From an uncultured Oribacterium sp. (GTDB taxonomy: Bacteria > Bacillota > Clostridia > Lachnospirales > Lachnospiraceae), in assembly GCA_938030845.1 (NCBI GenBank), contig CALHIC010000396.1, forward strand, positions 1-8,983: a stretch of 8,983 nt of DNA, given 5' to 3'. The notes under the pieces were generated by a model. It worked only from the letters and a program-made list of their open reading frames with translations, did not search any database and was not told where the DNA came from. The translations under genes were made by a program, and so were the position numbers. Positions 1 through 6,014 of the stretch are shown here, one piece after another; position 1 is the stretch's first letter; each line of letters starts with the position of its first letter.

Positions 1-544
1 TATCCTCCAAAAGAAGCTTGTAGCACTCTGCAATTTCATCCCGAATGAAGTCATCCAGCGTCCACATGGTAGTGGTAGGACGGGTAAAACCCTTTTTCTC
101 CAAAACCGGATAGAGCTGATTTTGCTTTCTGGACAAATGAATTTTGAACTTTAACAATTCCTCGTAAAGCTCCAACCATTGATTTTTAATGACAGGATAC
201 TGCACCAGATCCTCTACGGAAAGAAGAAGTTCCTTCATTTTGGCATTTTCTCTACGATAGCAGGAAATGGGATGATTTTCCGGAAGAGATTGCTCCTTTG
301 TGACCAATACATCCTGAAAAACCTCCAGCATGGCCTGAATATCTTCTTTTACACATTCATCCTCAGTCTCCTCCACCATTTCCTGCTCGATAATGGCAAT
401 TTCATAAGGAGCCAAATGTTTCACCCTATCTTTCAGCGCTTTTCTTGCCTCTTCCAAACTAAGCTTTCCTTCATCATAGGCGGACTTTATTTCGTGTACG
501 ATTTCCAATTTCTTTCCATCAATATTTTGAAAATTTTCTCTCAT
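1..544 (-). CDS. DUF438 / hemerythrin-like domain protein, partial (3' end beyond the window)
   Basis: The first 181 residues are visible; the gene runs off the left edge. The start is an ATG with an AAGGAGG site five bases upstream (550-556). Residues 1-80 are mostly charged helices resembling DUF438, including a APYEIAIIEQEMVEE stretch. Residues 91-168 resemble the hemerythrin-like part that follows DUF438: HPISCYRREN (91-100), a HLSRKQNQLYPVLEKKG stretch from His136, and TTMWTLDDFIR (158-168). Relatives bind a metal centre in a four-helix bundle, often followed by a PAS sensor domain, which would lie outside the window. From memory of the family, a Glu usually sits where Gln141 is, and a His or Asp where Asp165 is, so the metal site may be altered. 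A cytosolic redox, oxygen or NO sensing role is inference. A promoter and an inverted repeat lie directly upstream. Confidence 0.8.
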   Translation of the reverse strand, partial: MRENFQNIDGKKLEIVHEIKSAYDEGKLSLEEARKALKDRVKHLAPYEIAIIEQEMVEETEDECVKEDIQAMLEVFQDVLVTKEQSLPENHPISCYRRENAKMKELLLSVEDLVQYPVIKNQWLELYEELLKFKIHLSRKQNQLYPVLEKKGFTRPTTTMWTLDDFIRDEIAECYKLLLED

Positions 545-618
545 AGCTTCCTCCTTAAGGGGACTTTTCTATCTGCTTATCCATAAGAGTAGAGTCGATA
601 AGCTCTTCCAATCGGTTG

Positions 619-636
619 AGTTAGAATTATCTAACT
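619..636. promoter_or_regulatory. Inverted repeat, possible operator
   Basis: AGTTAGA (619-625) and TCTAACT (630-636) form a perfect 7-bp inverted repeat around the four bases ATTA. It lies just downstream of the predicted -10 of the hemerythrin-like gene, where a bound repressor would block initiation. The TTAG/CTAA half-sites loosely recall DtxR/MntR-type metal regulator sites, but the spacing does not match the 19-bp consensus. The regulator is therefore left unassigned. Confidence 0.4.
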
Positions 637-642
637 TATATC

Positions 643-672
643 ATCATAACAAAAATGAAGAAAGAATAACAA
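643..672 (-). promoter_or_regulatory. Probable promoter of the DUF438/hemerythrin-like gene
   Basis: Read on the minus strand there is a -35 TTGTTA (667-672), an 18-base spacer and a -10 TATGAT (643-648). The predicted transcript would start near 636, about 90 bases before the ATG at 544. The start would fall at the edge of the inverted repeat at 619-636, which suits repression. Found by eye only. Confidence 0.5.
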
Positions 673-850
673 TAAAAATTCCATATCAAAATCTAAAGAG
701 ATTTTCAGAGGATTTCTCTAATGCACATCTTCTTTAGAGAGCAAGGCTTCCTTTCAAACTATTCGGGAAAATGAAATATAAAATATATTAATGCTAATCA
801 TAACGAAGATTTTATTTATTATTCTTAAAAACGGCATTATACTGCTTGGG

Positions 851-880
851 TAGACATGGCTAACCGATTTAAATAATAAT
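851..880 (+). promoter_or_regulatory. Possible promoter of the cell-wall flavoprotein gene
   Basis: TAGACA (851-856), an 18-base spacer and AATAAT (875-880) each match the sigma-A consensus at five of six positions. Use of this promoter would give a 5' leader of about 180 bases before the ATG at 1070, long enough for cis regulation. The region is so AT-rich that a chance match is quite possible. Confidence 0.3.
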
Positions 881-916
881 AATTGAAACAGGCAAGTTCG
901 ACTAACTTTTCTATTC

Positions 917-935
917 AAATGATTTCTTATCATTT
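917..935. repeat. Short inverted repeat in the presumed leader of the cell-wall protein gene
   Basis: AAATGAT (917-923) and ATCATTT (929-935) are perfect 7-bp inverted arms around TTCTT. It could be a protein binding site or a weak hairpin in the leader. The arms are AT-rich, so its significance is uncertain. Confidence 0.3.
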
Positions 936-1069
936 TTAGAATATGCCGGCAGAGAAAAGCTAAGAACTAACTTCATTTTTGGATAAACCGGAAAGCATAG
1001 TAAGGGGCGTTAAGAAAATTAAACCTGGACGTGAGGCCGTAAATCACAGTTTATAGAAAGAGGTTTAAA

Positions 1070-3214
1070 ATGAAGAAGTTGACGAAAGGGGTCATTCTAT
1101 CCCTTGCTTTTGTCTTGCCCACAATTTTGGTGCAGGGAAAAGCATTTGCTGCAGAGGCAGGAAATTCCGGTGAATGGAAAGCTGTAAACGGAAAATGGTT
1201 CTATGAGAAAGAGGGTAAGCCTGTAAAGGATTGGCTTTTGGATAAGGGAAATTGGTATTATCTTTCTCAGGACTCCGGAGAGATGCTTCTGGGAAGCCAA
1301 GAAATTAAGGGCGTTAACTATTATTTTCAAAATAAAAATGAGGCGGTAGAGGGTTCTATGGCTAGGGGTTGGCATCAAGACAGTAAGGGTGCCTATCGCT
1401 TTTACGATAACCGGGAGGGAAGCCCTACAGAGGGACAGGAGCTTAGAGGCTGGCAATGGATTGACAGATATTGCTATTATTTTGAAGAAGAAGGTGAGAA
1501 AAAGGGAATTCTTCTGCAAAACGGCATTAGCAAGGATGGTTATACCGTAAATGAAGAGGGACAATGGACTGTGAACGGTGTAGCGCAGTTCGTTGAGGGA
1601 AAAGGCTTTATCACCAAAAAATCCGATGTAAAGGGTGTTTCCAGAACGATTGAAAATACGGAAGCTCGTCCGGAAAGAACAAGTTCTACGCGCAGTCACT
1701 CCGGAAGAAGCAGTGGAGCAGGAAGTAACGGAAGCGCTAATATAAACAGGAATGGAAGCAATACAGGAGCAAGCGGAAACACAGGAGCTTCCTCTAGCGG
1801 AGTGAGTGAGGAAGACAAGAAAAATTCCAAGACTGAAATGCCTCAGGAGAATCCTAAAGCAGAAAATCCTAAAGTGGAAACAGGAAAAGAAAATCCGGAT
1901 AAGAAGGCGGAATCCTTGCTTGCAGACGGTATTTTCTACGGTACGGGAACTTGGTCAAGATATTATGAGCAAACCGGTCCCGACATTGTCAAAGTCAGCA
2001 TTAAGGATGGAAAGATTGCCGAAGTCAGCAATGTGAAATACACGGAAGATGACAGCTATCAGGACAAGACCTTTAAGATTTTTGATTATCTCAAAGGATT
2101 AGAGGATGTAAAAGAGCTGGAGAAAAACCTGAAGGAGAAAAAGGGTGAAGCCTATGATGCGGTAGCTTCCGCAACCCAGTCCACATTGGGCGAGGTCAGT
2201 GCAGTGGACAATGCTCTTGCCCGTTCCAGAAAGCTGAAAAAAGACGGAAAAGAACAAAAAATTGCCTATTTTGATTTTAGCAGAAAACCAAATGCCAGAG
2301 CGGTAGGAGAGAGCTTGGATATTTCCGATACCATTCTTGATCTGCATTTTGCAGACGGAAGCAGACAGGATCTTCCTTATGCAGACTTTGCAAAGTATAG
2401 TATTACCGTGGATAAAGAACAGGGAAGTCCCTTACCGGAGATTGGAACAACTTTTCCGGTATATTTCCAGAACGAAGACTCTTTGATTAAGCTCCCAAGC
2501 TTTATTCAGGTGCAAAAGGATTATAGGTGGGCTTATGCGGATAAGATTCGTCTGACCTATGAAGATGGAGAGGTGAAAACCCTGCCTACGGACAAGGATC
2601 ATTTTGTTTTCCGAGCTGTAGAAACGGGAAAAGCCATCACAAAAGCAGAGCTGCTTCGGGGAGGAAAAGTTCTGACGGAGGGTGTATATGATGCAAATCG
2701 CTCTGTTTGGGATTTCCATTTAGATGACAAACAGCTTCCGAAAAACTATGATGCTTGGAGATATAAGGATATTCAATTAAAAGAAGTTATGGATGAAGGA
2801 AAAATCCCTGCTTCCTTAGAACTTCTTTATAATGGGGAGTATATTCTGGAAGACACAATCAATCTGGAAAAAGAAGCCCTTCTTTCCGGAGAAGTTCTTG
2901 AAAAGGACGGGGATGTAAATATTGATTATTTTGAAGAAATCGAAAAAAATCCTGCTTTGTTAATCGGAGAAGCGGAGAATGAAAATGAAAAGCCTGTAAA
3001 GGTGGAATTACGCTATATTCCCGATAAGACAGAGAAAAAAGTCTCCGAAGAAGGAAATTCTGAAGACGGAGAAGGAGAAGAAGAAAAAAATGCCACCGTA
3101 GAACTAAGTTTTCCGGATTTAATCATTAAAGGAAAGACAGCGAAGGTAATTCTTCATCTTCACTATATTTCCATCGAAGAGGAGGGAGAAGACGGAGTGG
3201 CAGAAGCGGAATAA
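1070..3214 (+). CDS. Secreted cell-wall-binding-repeat protein with an FMN-binding (flavinylation) domain
   Basis: Starts at an ATG six bases after AAAGAGG (1057-1063). Residues 1-27 are a signal peptide: MKKLTK, a hydrophobic core, then AFA with cleavage near residue 27 or 28. Residues about 34-172 carry aromatic/Gly repeats of the choline-binding / cell-wall-binding type (GKWFYE, GNWYYL, GVNYYF, RGWQWIDRYCYYF, GQWTVNG), implying noncovalent wall attachment. Residues about 200-250 are a Ser/Gly/Asn/Arg-rich linker, followed by a Lys/Glu/Pro stretch with repeated ENPK units. Residues about 284-386 resemble the FMN_bind domain (KVSIKDGKIAEV at 308-319), ending in DAVASATQST (363-372). Thr369 there is the expected attachment site for FMN added by ApbE-type transferases. 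Residues 390-714 are beta-rich and acidic, perhaps Ig-like modules (TYEDGEVKTLP, HFADGSRQDLP); I do not recognise them. No LPXTG anchor or C-terminal membrane segment is seen. An extracellular electron-transfer or redox role is inferred. Confidence 0.85.
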   Translation: MKKLTKGVILSLAFVLPTILVQGKAFAAEAGNSGEWKAVNGKWFYEKEGKPVKDWLLDKGNWYYLSQDSGEMLLGSQEIKGVNYYFQNKNEAVEGSMARGWHQDSKGAYRFYDNREGSPTEGQELRGWQWIDRYCYYFEEEGEKKGILLQNGISKDGYTVNEEGQWTVNGVAQFVEGKGFITKKSDVKGVSRTIENTEARPERTSSTRSHSGRSSGAGSNGSANINRNGSNTGASGNTGASSSGVSEEDKKNSKTEMPQENPKAENPKVETGKENPDKKAESLLADGIFYGTGTWSRYYEQTGPDIVKVSIKDGKIAEVSNVKYTEDDSYQDKTFKIFDYLKGLEDVKELEKNLKEKKGEAYDAVASATQSTLGEVSAVDNALARSRKLKKDGKEQKIAYFDFSRKPNARAVGESLDISDTILDLHFADGSRQDLPYADFAKYSITVDKEQGSPLPEIGTTFPVYFQNEDSLIKLPSFIQVQKDYRWAYADKIRLTYEDGEVKTLPTDKDHFVFRAVETGKAITKAELLRGGKVLTEGVYDANRSVWDFHLDDKQLPKNYDAWRYKDIQLKEVMDEGKIPASLELLYNGEYILEDTINLEKEALLSGEVLEKDGDVNIDYFEEIEKNPALLIGEAENENEKPVKVELRYIPDKTEKKVSEEGNSEDGEGEEEKNATVELSFPDLIIKGKTAKVILHLHYISIEEEGEDGVAEAE

Positions 3215-3270
3215 TGCGTATAGCAATCTTCCTTTTTTAAGAATTTATGAGCAATCAGAAAAATAAATAG

Positions 3271-3420
3271 TTTTCCGGCAGTATAGGCCTGAAAAAGGGG
3301 TAGTCTGAGCCCGTGGGTACTTGCGAAAAACAAGAGAAACGCAGTTTTTCGCTTAGTATCCCCTACGAGGCGAAGCTAGCGAGAGCGTGCCCCGCTTCAA
3401 ACCTATATTGCTTAGAAAAT
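3271..3420. repeat. Imperfect palindromic interspersed repeat, copy A (complete)
   Basis: The two ends are imperfect inverted copies. The left arm (3271-3300) includes GCAGTATAGG and CTGAA then GGGG; the right arm (3390-3419) is CCCC, TTCAAACCTATATTGC and GAAAA. Inside is a second stem, GCGAAAAAC (3323-3331) with GTTTTTCGC (3344-3352), around a 12-base loop. The left part (about 3271-3328) aligns with 8900-8954 near the right edge, including AGTCTGAGC and TACTTGCGAAA. It lies between convergent genes and is followed by T runs outward on both sides, so it could also act as a bidirectional terminator. No ORF of credible length lies inside. It may be a REP-like or MITE-like element; the mobilising enzyme, if any, is not visible. 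Confidence 0.75.
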
Positions 3421-3454
3421 TTTTTTGATTTTGTACTGACCCTTCTTTTAAACC

Positions 3455-4342
3455 TTAGTCGTTTTGATTCAACCACTCCATCAATATCTTCTTGTAAAGC
3501 TCCTCTTCATCGACAAAGCACATGTGCCGAGAATAACGGAAAAGCTCCCACTTGGCATTGGGGATAGCATCAAACATTAATTTTGCGATATAAGGAGAGC
3601 AAAGGTCTTCTCCACCGCTACAGATTAGGGTTGGCTTGGAAAAATCCTTCAGCTGATCCATGTAATTATAGTCCCGAAGAGAACCTGTGGGGGTAAATTC
3701 ATTTGGACCCCATCCTGCCACATAGGCTTCGGTTCCTGCTTTTTTCTTTCTTGTCAGGCCCTCTGCTGCATCCGGGCCAAAGGGACCGGCACAATATCTG
3801 GTCATAAACTCCGTAATGGCAACATCATAGTCCGGATCACTGTAGTTTCCGGTCTCCTCCGCCTTGGCGATAGCCTCCTGCATCTCCTTGGGAAGATAGC
3901 CCACTCTTCTTTTCTGCTCACTTTCCCAAATGGCATTGTAGGGAAGGGTACTGGAAAGAATATAGCTGGCAACTCCCTCCGGCTTACATTCGCATTCGTA
4001 GATGATAGCTAACATTCCACCCCAGGACTGTCCTAAGATATGTACTTCATCCAATCCTAAATGCTTTCTCAGGGCGATTAATTCGTTTAGCCAGGTCTCC
4101 TTAGTCCAAAGCTCCGGATGTCCGTCCAGGTAGGAATTTCCGCAGCCCAGCTGGTCATACATAATCAGCTGACGTCCATCCTTTTCCGCAAGGTCATCCA
4201 AAACCTCGAAATAGTTGTGGGTGGAACCGGGTCCACCATGGAGCAGAAGAAGAGGCTTTTTATTGCCCTTATTCTCTCCAACAATACGATAATACGTTTC
4301 ATAGCCTAAATAAGGCATGCGTCCTTCTTGAATCTTTGCCAT
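3455..4342 (-). CDS. Proline-iminopeptidase-type alpha/beta hydrolase (peptidase S33 family)
   Basis: A 295-residue protein, the usual length for proline iminopeptidases and related amino-acid amidases. Expected function: release of N-terminal residues, typically proline, from short peptides in the cytosol. Visible motifs are HGGPG (35-39, oxyanion hole region), MYDQLGCGNS (62-71), the nucleophile elbow GQSWGG with Ser106 (104-109), SGGEDLCSP with catalytic Asp246, and SRHMCF with catalytic His273. A helical cap region lies around residues 125-225. There is no signal peptide or membrane segment. The ATG at 4342 is chosen because GGAGG (4348-4352) sits five bases upstream. A longer reading from a GTG at 4360 would put that site inside the gene and has no site of its own. 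It has its own promoter. The exact substrate (Pro-X peptides or amino-acid amides) cannot be told from sequence alone. Confidence 0.88.
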   Translation of the reverse strand: MAKIQEGRMPYLGYETYYRIVGENKGNKKPLLLLHGGPGSTHNYFEVLDDLAEKDGRQLIMYDQLGCGNSYLDGHPELWTKETWLNELIALRKHLGLDEVHILGQSWGGMLAIIYECECKPEGVASYILSSTLPYNAIWESEQKRRVGYLPKEMQEAIAKAEETGNYSDPDYDVAITEFMTRYCAGPFGPDAAEGLTRKKKAGTEAYVAGWGPNEFTPTGSLRDYNYMDQLKDFSKPTLICSGGEDLCSPYIAKLMFDAIPNAKWELFRYSRHMCFVDEEELYKKILMEWLNQND

Positions 4343-4347
4343 AATGT

Positions 4348-4352
4348 CCTCC
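4348..4352 (-). promoter_or_regulatory. Ribosome binding site deciding the start of the S33 peptidase gene
   Basis: GGAGG on the minus strand, five bases before the ATG at 4342. It rules in favour of this ATG over the in-frame GTG at 4360, which is 18 bases upstream and has no purine-rich site in front. A small GC-rich palindrome, CGGCTGAGCCG (4361-4371), sits just upstream in the leader. Confidence 0.75.
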
Positions 4353-4398
4353 GTTTCCACCGGCTGAGCCGCTGGTTTTCTTAAATTATATTTCTTTT

Positions 4399-4427
4399 AT
4401 CATACCATACTTTCCAAGAGATGTTAA
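4399..4427 (-). promoter_or_regulatory. Promoter of the S33 peptidase gene
   Basis: On the minus strand: TTAACA (4422-4427), a 17-base spacer and TATGAT (4399-4404), each with one mismatch to the sigma-A consensus. The predicted start lies about 50 bases before the ATG at 4342. It lies downstream of the terminator of the neighbouring M24 peptidase gene, so the two peptidases are separate transcription units. Confidence 0.6.
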
Positions 4428-4470
4428 TTATTTAACGGGAAATACTATGAAGCGGAAGTCGCTTAATACT

Positions 4471-4513
4471 AAAAATCCCCCAAGGGAGAATGACTGTCCT
4501 TTGGGGGATTTTA
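4471..4513 (-). terminator. Rho-independent terminator of the M24 peptidase gene
   Basis: AAAATCCCCCAAGG (4472-4485) pairs with CCTTTGGGGGATTTT (4498-4512), with one bulged base and a 12-base loop. The minus-strand transcript ends in a T run. It starts about 50 bases after the stop codon of the M24 gene. The flanking A and T runs mean it could in principle also terminate plus-strand transcripts. Confidence 0.85.
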
Positions 4514-4561
4514 CAAATCTTCTAATGAGAAAACATCGAATTCGCTAAAGGGAAAACTATA

Positions 4562-5668
4562 TTACTCTCCCTTAACGATGCTTCCGTCTTCCTTTACAAT
4601 CAGAAGATCCTTGGTGTAGTGGTTCAATACATGGCATCCGTCCTCGGTGATGATTACCAAATCTTCTACACGTACGCCGATATTTTCCTCAGGAATATAG
4701 ATACCGGGCTCTACAGAGAAGCACTGTCCAACCTCGATAATCTCTTCATTAACGGAGGAAACGTCTCCCACCTCATGATCCTCGATACCTGCGGAATGTC
4801 CGGTTCTATGGGTGAAGTACTTACCATAGCCCTTCTCCTCGATATAGTTTCGGCAAGCCAAATCCACATCGCACATTCTGTTGCCGGGCTTTGCCATGGC
4901 GATTCCCCGAAGGTTGGCATCTCGTACAATCTGATAAATCTCCTTATGTCTTTCACTGACTTCTCCAATGAAGACGGTTCTGGTCATGTCGGAGATATAG
5001 TCATTTAAGACACCGCCGATATCCAGAATAACGCAATCTCCCTTCTTTCCCTTGGTATCGTCGGTAACGTGGTGAGGATCTGCGGCACCGTGTCCGTAAG
5101 CGGTAATGGGATCAAAGGAAACGCCGGAACAGCCGTGCTTCTTGTACAGGTCTCTGGTTACGGCATTTAACTCCTTCTCGGTTAATCCCTTAACCACGTA
5201 AGGAATCAATTCCTCCATAACCTTATCATTTACCAGGGAGGACTGAATCATCAGCTCCTGCTCGTGCTTGTCCTTAATCTGACGAACCTTGTCTACGATT
5301 ACGGAACCGTTGACGAAGGAGGAGCCTGCCTTTAACTCCTGCAAACGAAGAAGGAAACGTGCCGGCCAGGTCTTGTCGATACCCATGGGCTTATCCTTAT
5401 CAATTACCCGAGAAAGAATCTCTACACCGTCTTCCGTATCATCAAAATAGGTAATCTCAACGCCAAGGTCTCTCTCCTGAGGAAGCATACGGTTTACGAA
5501 CAGATGCTTGTCCCCCTTTGTGTTGATATACAATGCCAACATTCTTTCGCCGGGATGAATCCACTTTCCGGTTAAATAGAAAATGGCGGGTGGGTCGGTA
5601 ATAATCATCTGAGAAAGATTCCGCTCCTCCATCTTCTTTAAAATCCGCTCTAACTTGCCTTGATCCAT
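4562..5668 (-). CDS. M24-family Xaa-Pro peptidase (aminopeptidase P / prolidase type)
   Basis: A 368-residue protein, typical for the short bacterial Xaa-Pro peptidases, which cut N-terminal X-Pro bonds with a two-metal (Mn or Co) site in the cytosol. Residues 1-125 form the N-terminal creatinase-like domain (TDPPAIFYLTGKW at 24-36). Residues about 130-355 form the pita-bread catalytic domain. All five metal ligands can be placed: Asp216 (LDIGG), Asp227 (SDMTR), His291 (HRTGHSAG), Glu320 (SVEPGIY) and Glu335 (VRVED). His287 and His298 match the extra active-site histidines of PepP. The ATG at 5668 is preceded by AAAGGAG (5676-5682) at a 7-base spacing. An upstream in-frame TTG at 5722 lacks such a site and would place the Shine-Dalgarno sequence inside the gene. 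The neighbouring S33 peptidase suggests a shared role in breaking down proline-containing peptides. Aminopeptidase versus dipeptidase activity is not decided by the sequence. Confidence 0.92.
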   Translation of the reverse strand: MDQGKLERILKKMEERNLSQMIITDPPAIFYLTGKWIHPGERMLALYINTKGDKHLFVNRMLPQERDLGVEITYFDDTEDGVEILSRVIDKDKPMGIDKTWPARFLLRLQELKAGSSFVNGSVIVDKVRQIKDKHEQELMIQSSLVNDKVMEELIPYVVKGLTEKELNAVTRDLYKKHGCSGVSFDPITAYGHGAADPHHVTDDTKGKKGDCVILDIGGVLNDYISDMTRTVFIGEVSERHKEIYQIVRDANLRGIAMAKPGNRMCDVDLACRNYIEEKGYGKYFTHRTGHSAGIEDHEVGDVSSVNEEIIEVGQCFSVEPGIYIPEENIGVRVEDLVIITEDGCHVLNHYTKDLLIVKEDGSIVKGE

Positions 5669-5675
5669 GTTGTTT

Positions 5676-5682
5676 CTCCTTT
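5676..5682 (-). promoter_or_regulatory. Ribosome binding site deciding the start of the M24 peptidase gene
   Basis: AAAGGAG on the minus strand, seven bases before the ATG at 5668. It supports this start over the TTG at 5722. Confidence 0.75.
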
Positions 5683-5751
5683 CTATAGAGGGAGAAGGGA
5701 GCTTCCTGCTTCCTTGCTCCAAAGAATAATGTGTTTGGCATAACTACCTAG

Positions 5752-5760
5752 ATTATAGCA
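5752..5760 (-). promoter_or_regulatory. Extended -10 promoter element of the M24 peptidase gene
   Basis: TGCTATAAT on the minus strand is a perfect extended -10 element, with no clear -35 at the expected distance. That is typical of extended -10 promoters. The leader would be about 80 bases. It faces away from the symporter promoter about 100 bp further right. Confidence 0.55.
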
Positions 5761-5859
5761 AAATTTCACTAAAATAGCACATTGAATGCAAAAAAAGTTG
5801 AAGAAATTGTAAAAATCCGATATAGACAAGATTTATAACTGAGCATTTAAAATAAAAAT

Positions 5860-5888
5860 TTGCGGAGGAAAATCTTTTGTGCTATAGT
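5860..5888 (+). promoter_or_regulatory. Promoter of the symporter gene
   Basis: A weak -35 TTGCGG (5860-5865), a 17-base spacer and a -10 TATAGT (5883-5888) preceded by TGC, giving an extended -10. The transcript would start near 5895, leaving a leader of about 120 bases before the ATG at 6015. Confidence 0.5.
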
Positions 5889-5964
5889 ACAGAAGTCCTA
5901 GTTATTCAGTAGGTTTATAGGAATATATGGCAGGGCAGAAATCATAAGTATAGAAAGTAGAAAG

Positions 5965-5987
5965 AAGCTTTTAGTGGTAAAAAGCTT
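5965..5987 (+). promoter_or_regulatory. Hairpin in the leader of the symporter gene
   Basis: AAGCTTTT (5965-5972) and AAAAGCTT (5980-5987) form a perfect 8-bp stem with a 7-base loop, followed by TTAT. It ends 12 bases before the AAGGAG ribosome binding site (6000-6005). It could be a weak intrinsic attenuator or an mRNA-stability or translation-control hairpin. Only two of the eight pairs are G-C, so strong termination is unlikely. Confidence 0.35.
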
Positions 5988-6014
5988 TTATGGGAGAAGA
6001 AGGAGAAGAGAACT

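Larger units (their letters stand above)
561..1069. other. AT-rich intergenic region between divergent genes
   Basis: About 500 bp with no convincing gene on either strand. It holds the minus-strand promoter and inverted repeat near 619-672, a pair of alternative inverted repeats at 692-740, a possible plus-strand promoter at 851-880, a 7-bp inverted repeat at 917-935, and the self-complementary octamer TGCCGGCA at 944-951. The last 100 bases (about 960-1060) are less AT-rich, with a near-repeated TAAACC(T)GGA. They could be a structured leader, but I could not match them to any riboswitch class I know. Confidence 0.5.

Noticed and set aside
179..586. Plus-strand open frame of 135 codons
   Set aside because: It lies antisense to the DUF438 gene, which has a perfect ribosome binding site and family motifs; the plus-strand product is a Phe/Leu/His-rich shadow without a domain.
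960..1060. c-di-GMP, c-di-AMP or other known riboswitch before the cell-wall protein gene
   Set aside because: I compared the conserved cores I know, and none lined up convincingly. It is reported only as an unassigned leader.
1097..1699. Minus-strand open frame of 200 codons inside the cell-wall protein gene
   Set aside because: It mirrors the repeat-rich sense gene and has no recognisable domain. The sense frame has a signal peptide and known repeats.
3271..3420. CRISPR array or transposon end
   Set aside because: There are only two distant copies, no regular spacers, no transposase, and no visible target duplication. It is better described as an interspersed palindromic repeat.
3313..3567. 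Plus-strand open frame starting in the palindromic repeat
   Set aside because: It begins inside the repeat and runs antisense into the S33 peptidase gene. It has no good ribosome binding site and no domain.
4343..4360. Longer N-terminus of the S33 peptidase from a GTG
   Set aside because: The extra six codons contain the GGAGG site itself; the ATG at 4342 is correctly spaced after it.
4619..5008. Plus-strand open frame of 129 codons inside the M24 peptidase gene
   Set aside because: It is antisense to the catalytic domain, whose five metal ligands are all in place on the minus strand.
5669..5722. Longer N-terminus of the M24 peptidase from a TTG
   Set aside because: The extension covers the AAAGGAG site of the ATG at 5668 and has no site of its own.
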